Shown: in pieces, positions 28,137 to 35,883 of the stretch
Layout: the number at the start of each line of letters is the position of its first letter
Position numbering within the stretch: position 1 is the first letter of the stretch
From: JANQQC01 sp965262255
GTDB lineage: Bacteria; Pseudomonadota; Alphaproteobacteria; Caulobacterales; Hyphomonadaceae
DNA: 64,000 nucleotides
Reading direction: 5' to 3'
Assembly: GCA_965262255.1 (NCBI GenBank)
Contig: OZ253505.1
Coordinates: 3,720,001-3,784,000, forward strand
Program-made: the position numbers and the translations under genes
The notes under the pieces: generated by a model
What the model was told of the DNA's origin: nothing
Seen by the model: the letters and a program-made list of their open reading frames with translations, nothing else
Databases searched by the model: none

Positions 28137-28874
28137 TCAGCGAGTTGGGTTGTCTAAGTTTTCTTTGGTACAAGAAGCGGAATCAGACCTAATAGTTGGT
28201 TCAAAGGCTAACTTCTCAAGACAGTTGGCGTTTGTCGAATTCGACTTACCTGCATTGACTGAAGGGCCACCTCCCCTAAGAACATTAAGCAATTCCTCTG
28301 TCGTCATCTTTTTTCCTCTCTCACTCCATACATCTACCGCGCCGTTGCGCACTAGAATTTCTGCGACAATCTTATGATTTGGGATAGGTCGGTATGAATT
28401 TCTTACGCTGTGTAAGACGGATTGTCCACGAATATCTATATTGTTAATGTCTATTCCTTTTTTAATTAGATACTCGACAACTTCTATATGTCCGTTGACA
28501 GCAGCACTATGAAGTGGATTAAATTTCAGATTATCCAATACGTTTATATTTGCCCCGGCTATTAGAAGACGCTTTACAATTTCTAACCTCCCATATCCAG
28601 CTGCTTCGATTAATGCTGTGCTACCATATTTGTCCTGTATATTTACATCCGCTCCAGCTTCTAAAAGCAATCTAGTCACCTCGATTTCATTCCAGTATGC
28701 GGCTTCCATTAAAGGAGTATGTCCAAAATCATCTTGGGCATTCACGTCATACCCAAGTTTAATTTGCTCCTTAACAGTCTTAGGTCCAGCCAATACCGAA
28801 ATCTGAGGAGATTCAGAAACTCCTTCCATTACCACTAACATGAACGATAAAATTAACAACTGAATAATTTTCAT
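28137..28874 (-). CDS. Secreted ankyrin-repeat protein 3
   Basis: 245 residues: signal peptide (MKIIQLLILSFMLVVMEGVS), lead-in VKEQIKLGYDVNAQDD, then about four ankyrin repeats (TPLMEAAYWNEIEVTRLLLE, TALIEAAGYGRLEIVKRLL, NPLHSAAVNGHIEVVEYL) and the paralog ending AEILVRNGAVDV. Unlike its two relatives it has a C-terminal extension of about 60 residues with two Cys (NCLEKL, SASCTK). It starts 12 bp after the end of the damaged JAB2 gene, repeating the JAB-then-ankyrin order. Confidence 0.83.
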   Translation of the reverse strand: MKIIQLLILSFMLVVMEGVSESPQISVLAGPKTVKEQIKLGYDVNAQDDFGHTPLMEAAYWNEIEVTRLLLEAGADVNIQDKYGSTALIEAAGYGRLEIVKRLLIAGANINVLDNLKFNPLHSAAVNGHIEVVEYLIKKGIDINNIDIRGQSVLHSVRNSYRPIPNHKIVAEILVRNGAVDVWSERGKKMTTEELLNVLRGGGPSVNAGKSNSTNANCLEKLAFEPTIRSDSASCTKENLDNPTR

Positions 28875-28885
28875 AGCTTTATTTC

Positions 28886-29560
28886 CTATTGTACTGTATT
28901 ACAACTTCTACCGTTTGACTGGATCATTGATTCATTGCCAAATTTGTCTATGTTTATTGAGTAGTGTCTAAAAAGAGAAAGAGGATAACCCGGGTTAAAT
29001 CTCTGTCTCTCAAAATTAACTTTATCTTTTACTTCTCCCTCAGACAATGGTATTGATAACAAGTCGTACATTCTCAACTCGACATGTAGTTCACCATCTT
29101 GATCAACGTGTACTTTGGCAATAAACGCTTTAAGATGTTCATTGCCTATCTCTTGTTCTACCAGTTTCCTAACACCAGCGATGTCATGAAACGATGAATA
29201 TATAGACCAGAAATGCGTATGAAGCAATCCTACTCTAATTTCATTTTTTGACATACCGTCGTACTTATGTTCTGCATTGACATATCCTTTTCCTATCTCC
29301 CCATACTTAATTCTTCCAATTCGAAATTTACCTGTTCTTCTGTTCCAATACAAATACACACTAGCTTCTTGTTTTTCTCTCCACTTAACGGCCTTGCCAT
29401 CTTTACCCGGAAGTAATAACTCGTCAGCAGTTTCTCGAGCTAGTTTATAAAAATCCTCTTTTTTTTAAAATCGATTACTGTCGTTTTTCCGAAGTACACG
29501 AATTGCTTACTTTTGTATGTTCCAATCGGAAATTTCCGCGCAAAGTCGGGTTGAAGGCAT
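28886..29560 (-). pseudogene. Truncated and frameshifted JAB1 paralog (JAB2)
   Basis: From ATG 29560 the frame reads MPSTRLCAEISDW and stops. Another frame continues with FPIGTYKSKQF, then at a run of eight A (plus-strand T8, 29459-29466) the homology shifts frame to KEDFYKLARETADELLLPGKDG and on to the end at 28886. Compared with JAB1, the export segment and linker (about 170 residues) are missing. The C-terminal domain keeps EIRVGLLHTHFWS and SSFHDI, so here the HxH of the JAMM-like motif is complete. Only the domain end from about 29359 is one open frame. Probably non-functional. Confidence 0.7.
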
Positions 29561-29872
29561 AGTCTGCTCAGCTTTTAACCTGTTAGGTTAGGTTATAGTA
29601 CACATTTCGCGCGGAGATTGCAAGTCGTTTCAGATGAATTTCTACACTTATACTCCTAAACCATTCTCACCTGTTTGCGGGACTGTACAATTAACCTCAA
29701 TTTTGCGGTCAGAATTCGAATCGCTAGAACACTCCAGCGCCGACAAGCGGCACCCGGGTGTATCTGCAACAGAAGCAACGGCTATTGCGCAACGCCGGAT
29801 TGAACGCATTGTTTGCTCTTTTCTCCTCAGGACAACAATCGAACATCTTCTTGCGAAAATTGCAAGTCTTTG
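29551..29872. repeat. Leader/promoter duplication, copy 2
   Basis: Second copy of the direct repeat at 27776-28070, about 1.8 kb away, with an extra segment (ACAATTAACCTCAATTTTGC) in the middle. On the minus strand its left part supplies the 5' flank and first codons of JAB2. Its right part encodes an orphan leader peptide starting MRSIRRCAIAVASVADTPGC, continuing CRLSALEC as in JAB1. The repeats show that the array grew by segmental duplication and then lost gene bodies. Confidence 0.85.
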
Positions 29873-29944
29873 AAATGTTCCAGATTAATTTGTAAAAGTA
29901 AAGAACCCTCTCCCTCCTGAATCGGAGATTAAAACAAATCAAGA

Positions 29945-30210
29945 GTCTCCGGCCCGGTATTGACTAGCAGTGACTGTCTCTGCGGGCAATCTTCGTTCCG
30001 CTTGTTCCACTGGCACAACATAATCCTTGTTTGCGTGGCATAACGGGACGTGACTACCAACTGCCAAACAAACAAGAAAATCATCAAAAGACCGAACTTA
30101 CAGCTCGAATCTATCGGGCAATCTAATTCATCCGCGATAAATGGCAAAATGGTTTGTTCGCCAAATAATCCGAGGGGGTACTTACCTTGGAGGATTGAAC
30201 AGACAGTCAT
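29945..30210 (-). pseudogene. N-terminal relic of a third JAB1-like gene (JAB3)
   Basis: On the minus strand a frame reads CHANKDYVVPVEQAERRLP then ETVTAS, close to JAB1's AHATKDYVVPVGQSERRMP then VTVTAS. Upstream, in another frame, are LDCPIDSSCKFGLLMIFLFVW and the export segment. So this is the start of a further paralog with at least one frameshift and no C-terminal domain. Its 5' end abuts the target duplication of TnpB element A. Non-functional as seen. Confidence 0.65.
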
Positions 30211-31478
30211 TTTATTTGGCGATTATATAGATGGCTACCAGCCATTATATCTTTATCGGTTCTAAAGGCATTACCCCAAACAGAACTTGAAGCTCCGTCT
30301 AAGTCACTGCCCCTGTCGGATACAACACTTCCGAACCCATCGACTAAATCACCACCCGATGGACGCGCTAATGCCCGCCTTGAAATGTTGATAGCGGCAT
30401 TCAAATCACGATTGATCGCTATACCGCACTCCGAACACGTATAAACGCGTTCGGAAAGTGATAGCTCCTCCTTAACACTACCACATCCAGAACACGTCTT
30501 ACTCGTGTTGTGCGCAGACACTTGAATAACCTCACCCCCAGTCTCCTTCGACTTGTAGGTAAGCATAGACTTCAAGTATCCCCAGCCTTGTTCTAATATA
30601 CTCCGTGACAACTTCTTGTTCTTCACCATATTAGGTATTCGTAAATCTTCTATCGCTATATTCGGATGTGTGTTGACGATTTCACACGAAATCCTATGCA
30701 ACGCATTCCATTCTCTAATCCGCACACGCTCATGTGTCTTCGCCAACTTAAACCTGACCGCTCTATGCACATCGCTACCCTTCGTCTTAGGTTTGTTGTG
30801 TTTACCTGTTTTACCCTTGCGTCGTTGTAAGTGTAAGTCTTTTTGCAATGCCTTGATCTCTGAGTGATCGCGAACACGACCAACATACTCCGTGCCGTCA
30901 GATAATACCGCCAGAGAGTTAATGCCTAAATCTATACCGACTATTGGAGCATTCGACAGAACGATCTCTTTAACTTGTTCTACAACGAACTGGACCGTTA
31001 CACGTAATGCCGTCTTCAGGATGCGAACTAACTTGATTTTGCCTTCTGGGATATTTCTAACCTTGATACCCGGCAATCCCTTTATCTTGATCTTGTTATT
31101 TGGCAGTATTCTGAAACTGTCCGTCTCTAACGAACGAATCTTTCGATTTAATCCTTTAAACCTAGGCTTGCCACCTTCTTTCTTATAGAATCTCACGAAC
31201 GCATTGCATAATCGCTTCAATACGTAACGTTGTGAAGTCACATTATATCGCGCTAGCACTTCATCTGTTTTGCGTAACGTTTTCAACTTAGCACAGCAAT
31301 CGAAAAAACTTAGCGTCTCTTTCGTGTCGTCGTAGTGTTTATTGATCGTTTCTAGGAAGTGGTTATATAGCCAGCGATCTTTGGCTAGTCGCTCATTAAT
31401 TGCTTTATGGGCAATCTTCGTGCAGAGTGCGGGTCGCTCTATCGTCCTAATGACTGTTATTTGTGTCGAAGTTGTCAT
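30207..31478 (-). CDS. tnpB: TnpB-family RNA-guided nuclease (element A)
   Basis: About 423 residues from ATG 31478 (MTTSTQITVIRTIERPA). The RuvC-like triad is intact: Asp in VGIDLGINSLAVLSDG, Glu in NIAIEDLRIPNM, Asp in AINRDLNAAINISRR. The zinc ribbon is CSGCG...CSECG. TnpB proteins are Cas12-ancestor nucleases guided by an RNA from the element's 3' end. The stop codon lies outside the element: the last residues are read through the right inverted repeat and the target duplication. No TnpA lies beside it. It is an alternative relative of the tnpB at 48907. The promoter gives a nearly leaderless transcript (listed). Confidence 0.93.
   Translation of the reverse strand: MTTSTQITVIRTIERPALCTKIAHKAINERLAKDRWLYNHFLETINKHYDDTKETLSFFDCCAKLKTLRKTDEVLARYNVTSQRYVLKRLCNAFVRFYKKEGGKPRFKGLNRKIRSLETDSFRILPNNKIKIKGLPGIKVRNIPEGKIKLVRILKTALRVTVQFVVEQVKEIVLSNAPIVGIDLGINSLAVLSDGTEYVGRVRDHSEIKALQKDLHLQRRKGKTGKHNKPKTKGSDVHRAVRFKLAKTHERVRIREWNALHRISCEIVNTHPNIAIEDLRIPNMVKNKKLSRSILEQGWGYLKSMLTYKSKETGGEVIQVSAHNTSKTCSGCGSVKEELSLSERVYTCSECGIAINRDLNAAINISRRALARPSGGDLVDGFGSVVSDRGSDLDGASSSVWGNAFRTDKDIMAGSHLYNRQIK
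30210..30217. repeat. 8-bp target duplication TTTTATTT, left of element A
   Basis: Identical to 31532-31539 on the other side of element A. Directly abuts the inverted repeat beginning GGCGATTATATAG. Confidence 0.85.
30231..30245 (-). ncRNA. Subterminal hairpin at the 3' end of tnpB element A (candidate guide-RNA end)
   Basis: ATGGCT-ACC-AGCCAT (plus strand) is a perfect 6-bp hairpin lying just inside the terminal repeat downstream of tnpB. A second weaker structure lies at 30302-30345 (TCGGA/TCCGA stem enclosed by AGTC/GACT). TnpB guide RNAs are transcribed from this end, so the hairpins are candidates for the scaffold. The boundaries of any RNA are not defined. Confidence 0.4.
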
Positions 31479-31495
31479 ATTCGTATTATACCACG
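31479..31495 (-). promoter_or_regulatory. Extended -10 promoter giving a leaderless tnpB transcript
   Basis: On the minus strand TGGTATAAT (extended -10) lies so that only six bases separate TATAAT from the ATG at 31478. Transcription would therefore start at or next to the A of the start codon. No Shine-Dalgarno is present. A matching -35 hexamer is poor, as is common with extended -10 promoters. Confidence 0.45.
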
Positions 31496-31531
31496 TATTC
31501 GCTTGTACGGGTAGCGAGCTATATAATTCCC

Positions 31532-31539
31532 TTTTATTT
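31532..31539. repeat. 8-bp target duplication TTTTATTT, right of element A
   Basis: Second copy of the direct repeat at 30210-30217, directly after CTATATAATTCCC at the element end. Confidence 0.85.
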
Positions 31540-31764
31540 CGCATCACGATTCGAATTAATAACAAGTTTCTCGCTAAACTTGCAAGTCGTTAGTTCGTTA
31601 TTTATCATAAGATGCACTTGACGAAGCGCATAATGGGCCAATTTGGCGCTTAAACACTAACGGATTCGAATTGTTGACTTCTCAAGTCGAGTACACTTCG
31701 ACATCTCAGGTCTTGTCATCCGAATTTTGTGCTATACTCAAATTGAATCACTACTGTTTGACCG

Positions 31765-32766
31765 ATGAAATTTCTTCCAAATCGCTCTTTTCCATCGACT
31801 AGGCTTCGTCGACTAAGACAAGCTCCGTGGATCAGAAACCTCACAGCAGAAAACGAACTGACGAGGTCTGACCTCATATGGTCGATTATCGTTCATGATG
31901 GAGAAGAACCTCGGATTCCCATCAAATCACTCCCCGAAATCTCTCGGCTTAATGTCGCCGAAGCGATTAAAACGGCAAAAACTGCCTCGGAACTGGGCAT
32001 TCAAGCGATCGCCGTCTTTCCGCATATCAATCCCGCCCTAAAAAATGAACAAGGTTCTGAAGCTCTTAATCCAAACGGACTAATACCAGATGTCTTAAAG
32101 GCGATGAAAGACGCAGCACCTGAAGTCGGCCTTATTTGCGATGTTGCGCTCGACCCATTCACGACGCACGGTCACGACGGAGTTATTGATGAACAAGGGT
32201 ACGTGGATAATGATGAGACAACCAAAATTCTGTTACAACAGGCGCTCGTTGAGGTCGAAGCCGGGGCAGATGTTGTTGCCCCCTCCGATATGATGGATGG
32301 CAGAATCGGTGCGATAAGATCGGCTCTCGAATCAGAAAACTACAAAAACGCCTTAATACTCTCCTATGCAGCAAAGTTCGCATCAGGGTTTTATGGTCCC
32401 TATCGAGATGCAATTGGATCATCTGCACTGCTAAAAGGGGACAAAAAAACTTACCAACAAAATCCTGCAAACTCAGATGAAGCACTAGAGGAAATAGCGC
32501 TGGACATAAGTGAAGGCGCTGACATGGTTATGATCAAGCCTGGATTGCCCTATTTGGATATAATACAAAGAGTATCATCAAATTTTTCAGTCCCAACAGT
32601 TGCATTTCAAGTCTCAGGAGAGTACGCTCAGATTATGGCCGCGGGACAAAATGGCTGGATTGATGCCGATAAAGTACGATTAGAGACATTAATGAGTCTG
32701 AAACGCGCCGGATCTTGTGCTATAATAACCTATTATGCCGACTGGGCAGCTAGACAACTGAGTTGA
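31765..32766 (+). CDS. hemB: Delta-aminolevulinic acid dehydratase (porphobilinogen synthase)
   Basis: Joins two 5-aminolevulinate molecules into porphobilinogen in haem synthesis. The two active-site lysines are in SYAAKFAS and VMIKPGLPYLD. The metal region reads CDVALDPFTTHGHDG, with Asp/Ala in place of the zinc cysteines, i.e. the Mg-dependent type known from alphaproteobacteria and Pseudomonas. 333 residues, full length. Haem supply would serve the c-type cytochromes downstream. Confidence 0.96.
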   Translation: MKFLPNRSFPSTRLRRLRQAPWIRNLTAENELTRSDLIWSIIVHDGEEPRIPIKSLPEISRLNVAEAIKTAKTASELGIQAIAVFPHINPALKNEQGSEALNPNGLIPDVLKAMKDAAPEVGLICDVALDPFTTHGHDGVIDEQGYVDNDETTKILLQQALVEVEAGADVVAPSDMMDGRIGAIRSALESENYKNALILSYAAKFASGFYGPYRDAIGSSALLKGDKKTYQQNPANSDEALEEIALDISEGADMVMIKPGLPYLDIIQRVSSNFSVPTVAFQVSGEYAQIMAAGQNGWIDADKVRLETLMSLKRAGSCAIITYYADWAARQLS

Positions 32767-32832
32767 AATTTGCGATACTTGTTTAGAAACAAAAGTCAAA
32801 GTCAGATTTTTTGATATTTGGAGTTATGACTA

Positions 32833-33294
32833 ATGGCAAGAATAAGGGTTAATGGTAAACGTCACAACGTTGATACCGAAGATGGTACGCCGCTATTGTG
32901 GGTGCTAAGGGAACAGCTTCAACTGACCGGAACTAAATACGCTTGCGGGATTAACGAGTGTGGGGCTTGCACCGTACATATTGATGGACTGCCTGTACGG
33001 TCTTGTATGTACCCGGTCGAAGCCGTCTCTGATGACGCGGAAATAACCACAATTGAAGGCCTCTCTGAAAATGGCGATCACCCCGTCCAACAAGTCTGGA
33101 AGGAGTTAGATGTACCTCAGTGCGGATACTGTCAGCCCGGAATGATTATGGCCGTTGCCGGATTGCTCAATAGTACACAAGATCCCACCGATGAAGATAT
33201 CGACGCTGAAATTACAAACATCTGTCGTTGCGGGACATTCGTTCGCGTCCGCGAAGGAATCCACAAAGCTGCTAAACTAATCAAGGGAGCCTAA
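32833..33294 (+). CDS. [2Fe-2S] subunit of a molybdenum hydroxylase (isoquinoline 1-oxidoreductase alpha type)
   Basis: 153 residues with both iron-sulfur sites. The plant-ferredoxin-like cluster is CGINECGACTVHIDGLPVRSC; the C-terminal cluster is CGYCQPGMIMA and ICRCGTFVRVREGI. This is the small subunit of the two-subunit aldehyde/isoquinoline oxidoreductase type. It ends 4 bp before the large-subunit gene, so the two are co-transcribed. It probably passes electrons from the Mo centre to an external cytochrome. Substrate unknown. Confidence 0.92.
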   Translation: MARIRVNGKRHNVDTEDGTPLLWVLREQLQLTGTKYACGINECGACTVHIDGLPVRSCMYPVEAVSDDAEITTIEGLSENGDHPVQQVWKELDVPQCGYCQPGMIMAVAGLLNSTQDPTDEDIDAEITNICRCGTFVRVREGIHKAAKLIKGA

Positions 33295-33298
33295 TCTC

Positions 33299-35548
33299 GT
33301 GTCAAACCTAACCCTTTCGCGACGTACATTCGTTGTTGGAGCTGGCACTGCTGGTGCCGGCTTGGCAATATCGATTCTTTCAGGTTGCGGCGGTTCGAAC
33401 GAAAGTCCAGAGCCTAGTGTATCTGATCAACCCGTTCGTAGTCCTTCAACGGCAAGACCTAGGTCAAGTCGATTTGAAAATCCCGAGGTCAATGCGTGGG
33501 TGCACATAGGAGTCGATGACGTAGTAACTATACGAATCGCTCGCTCCGAAATGGGACAAGGAACGCTTACCGGACTTGCCCAACTTGTCGCAGAAGAACT
33601 AGAATGTGATTGGTCAAAAGTTGTAACAGAATATCCGACACCCGGAGAAAATTTGAGACGAGATCGCGTATGGGGATCTTTTGCAACCGGAGGAAGCCAA
33701 GGAATACGAGGAAGCTATCAGTACGTCTTAGAAGGCGGAGCAGCTGCTCGAATGATGCTCATAGAAGCGGCTGCCAAAGAATGGGGAGTTCCGGTTGATG
33801 AGTGCTTTGCCGCCAATAGCATAATTACACATAAACCCAGCGGGCAAACCGTAACCTTCGGCGCGGTAGCAGATGAAGCGGCAAACTTGGCACCGCCAAT
33901 AGAAGTTGAACTTAAGAAACCATCAGATTGGAAGATTGTCGGAGAATCAGTCCTTCGTCTAGATACTGAGGATAAAGTTACTGGAAAACAAAAATTTGGA
34001 GCAGATCTGCATTTTGAAGGAATGCTAAACGCTAGTATTCGCGCCTGCCCCATTCGTAATGGCAAACTGAAAAGTTTCAAAGCCAATAAAGTAAGAAATT
34101 TACCTGGCGTGAAGTACGTCATTAAAGTTGACGACACGTCTGTCGCTGTAGTTGCTGAGACTTGGTGGCAAGCGAATAAAGCCCTTGATCAACTTCCTAT
34201 TGAATGGGAAGATGGCGTGGCATTTTCTTCTGAAGAGTTTGAAAAAGAACTCGACGAAGGGCTTGCAGCAGACAAAGCATTCGTCGGCAATGGTCGTGGC
34301 GATCTAAAATCAGCGTTTGAAGACGCTGAACGATTGGTCGTCGGCTCATATAACATGCCGTTTCAAAATCACGCCCCAATGGAACCTATGAATGCAACGG
34401 CGATTTGGAAAAAAAGCCGAGCCGGCGAAAGTTGTGAAGTCTGGTGTCCAACTCAAAACGGCGAGGCAGCTCATGCGGCTGTGGTCGCTACATCTGGTCT
34501 AAAAACCGATCAGTGCGAAGTTCATAAAGTGCATCTCGGAGGTGGATTTGGTAGACGAGGAATGAGTGACTACGTCTCTCAAGTCGTAAGTATTGCTAAA
34601 CAAATTCCCAATACCCACATCAAACTTCTATGGACGAGAGAAGAAGACATGCGTCAAGGCTTCTTTCATCCCATTACAAAAGCTCGATTGCAAGGTACAT
34701 TAGATGGCGACGGAAAACTCACTGGTATAAAAATGCGAATATCAGGTCAATCAATTTTGGCCGCAATAATGCCTCAAGCACTGATGAATGGTGTCGATTT
34801 TGCAACTTTCCAAGGTCTTCTCCCAGCGGGTATCGACCCAAGAGTTGAAGACCAAGTCTTAAAATATGATTTTCCCGCTTTCTTATTTGACCACGCCATG
34901 AGAAATCCGCCGGTTAGACCGGGATTTTGGCGCGGCGTTAATGCAAACCAAAACGCGATTTATCTTGAGTGCTTTATGGACGAGTTAGCGAAAGCGGCTA
35001 ATCGCGATCCATTAGAATTCAGGTTAGCACACCTGAAAAGAAGTCCCAAACTAGCTGCCGTTCTGAAAGCCGTCGCTAAAAAATCGGGATGGGGTAAAAA
35101 AGACGGTCTCTCGCGTGGATTGTGTTGCTTCTACTCGTTCGGAAGTTATACCGCTGCATGTGCAGAAGTCACTGTTGATAATCAGGGACAACTTAAAATG
35201 CATCGCATCGTCGCCGCTACCGATTGCGGTGTTGCCGTGAATCCTCAGCAAATTGAAGCGCAGATTCAAGGATCATTCGTGTACGGTTTATCAGCGATGC
35301 TCTACGGCGAAAACACCTTTGTGAACGGCGAAGTTCAAGAAGATAATTTCCATACCTTTAACTCTATGCGAATCTCAGATATGCCAAAGGTTGAAACAAT
35401 TATTATGCCCTCGGGAGGATTTTGGGGCGGTGTGGGTGAGCCAACAATAGCAGTAGCAGCGCCTGCAGTAATGAATGGCATCTACGCTGCAACTGGGATT
35501 CCTGTGAGAAAACTCCCAATCAAAGGTCGTAACTTGAGAAAAGCGTGA
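33299..35548 (+). CDS. Molybdopterin-binding large subunit (isoquinoline 1-oxidoreductase beta / xanthine dehydrogenase family)
   Basis: 749 residues, GTG start at 33299 with GGGAG upstream. A twin-arginine signal (LSRRTFVVGAGTAGAGLAIS) indicates folded export to the periplasm; a lipobox-like SGCGG follows. Mo-cofactor contacts are HLGGGFGRRG, NHAPMEPMNAT and RPGFWRGVNANQN. The catalytic Glu is in GGVGEPTIAVAAP. The small subunit has no signal and is likely co-exported. Its stop overlaps the GTG of the cytochrome gene by 4 bp, tying this enzyme to fccAB in one operon. Substrate not deducible. Confidence 0.9.
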   Translation: MSNLTLSRRTFVVGAGTAGAGLAISILSGCGGSNESPEPSVSDQPVRSPSTARPRSSRFENPEVNAWVHIGVDDVVTIRIARSEMGQGTLTGLAQLVAEELECDWSKVVTEYPTPGENLRRDRVWGSFATGGSQGIRGSYQYVLEGGAAARMMLIEAAAKEWGVPVDECFAANSIITHKPSGQTVTFGAVADEAANLAPPIEVELKKPSDWKIVGESVLRLDTEDKVTGKQKFGADLHFEGMLNASIRACPIRNGKLKSFKANKVRNLPGVKYVIKVDDTSVAVVAETWWQANKALDQLPIEWEDGVAFSSEEFEKELDEGLAADKAFVGNGRGDLKSAFEDAERLVVGSYNMPFQNHAPMEPMNATAIWKKSRAGESCEVWCPTQNGEAAHAAVVATSGLKTDQCEVHKVHLGGGFGRRGMSDYVSQVVSIAKQIPNTHIKLLWTREEDMRQGFFHPITKARLQGTLDGDGKLTGIKMRISGQSILAAIMPQALMNGVDFATFQGLLPAGIDPRVEDQVLKYDFPAFLFDHAMRNPPVRPGFWRGVNANQNAIYLECFMDELAKAANRDPLEFRLAHLKRSPKLAAVLKAVAKKSGWGKKDGLSRGLCCFYSFGSYTAACAEVTVDNQGQLKMHRIVAATDCGVAVNPQQIEAQIQGSFVYGLSAMLYGENTFVNGEVQEDNFHTFNSMRISDMPKVETIIMPSGGFWGGVGEPTIAVAAPAVMNGIYAATGIPVRKLPIKGRNLRKA

Positions 35549-35883
35549 CCCCCTCGTTTCTCACGGCTATTCTTTCAGTATTGATATTTCTCGTTAGCTG
35601 TTCGCAGTCTCCGGGTGACAATCTATCTGACTCTATAAGCACAAAGGGAACAATTTCCCGAGCCGCCCTTCTCTCTGCATCGTGCAGTGGATGCCATGAC
35701 TCAAAAAGTGTTGTAGGAGACGTTAATACCTATGCATCGCACCAAATATATGAGCAGTTAGTTTCCTATAGGGAAGACAATGGTTCAACCGTCATGCATC
35801 GGCTTATGCGTGGGTATTCGACTGAAGACATTAGGCTCCTATCAGAGTATCTTGGGCAAACGGCAGTCACTAAAAATGAGTAA
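35545..35883 (+). CDS. fccA: Monohaem cytochrome c subunit of flavocytochrome c sulfide dehydrogenase
   Basis: A 112-residue lipoprotein (signal ending LVSCSQ) with one haem site CSGCH. The C-terminal TVMHRLMRGYSTEDIRLLSEYL matches the FccA/SoxE type, where the Met is the distal haem ligand. GTG start overlaps the preceding stop (GTGA). Its 3' end overlaps the fccB start by 8 bp, so the two are translationally coupled. It would accept electrons from the flavin subunit. It could also serve the molybdenum hydroxylase just upstream. Confidence 0.8.
   Translation: MTPSFLTAILSVLIFLVSCSQSPGDNLSDSISTKGTISRAALLSASCSGCHDSKSVVGDVNTYASHQIYEQLVSYREDNGSTVMHRLMRGYSTEDIRLLSEYLGQTAVTKNE

Larger units (their letters stand above)
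30218..31531 (-). mobile_element. TnpB element A: 1.3-kb element with terminal inverted repeats
   Basis: The left end reads GGCGATTATATAG and the right end, on the opposite strand, GGGAATTATATAG. Over 22 positions the two ends match at 18, with the inner part sharing GCTACC. The element is flanked by perfect 8-bp direct repeats TTTTATTT. It contains only tnpB and no transposase. The outer GGGAATTATATA is shared with element B at 48485-50213. The structure is that of a non-autonomous element moved by a DDE-type transposase in trans (inference); IS605-type elements have no such ends. It is inserted next to the JAB3 relic. Confidence 0.85.

Noticed and set aside
29459..29466. Programmed frameshift in the JAB2 gene
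   Set aside because: The gene also lacks its export segment and linker, so decay is simpler.
30207..31531. Calling the tnpB loci IS200/IS605 insertion sequences
   Set aside because: No TnpA gene is present, and the inverted repeats with 8-bp target duplications contradict that family's mechanism.
24119..31540. Genomic island integrated at tRNA-Arg
   Set aside because: The accessory DNA lies on the 5' side of the tRNA, no integrase is present and no duplicated tRNA 3' end was seen.
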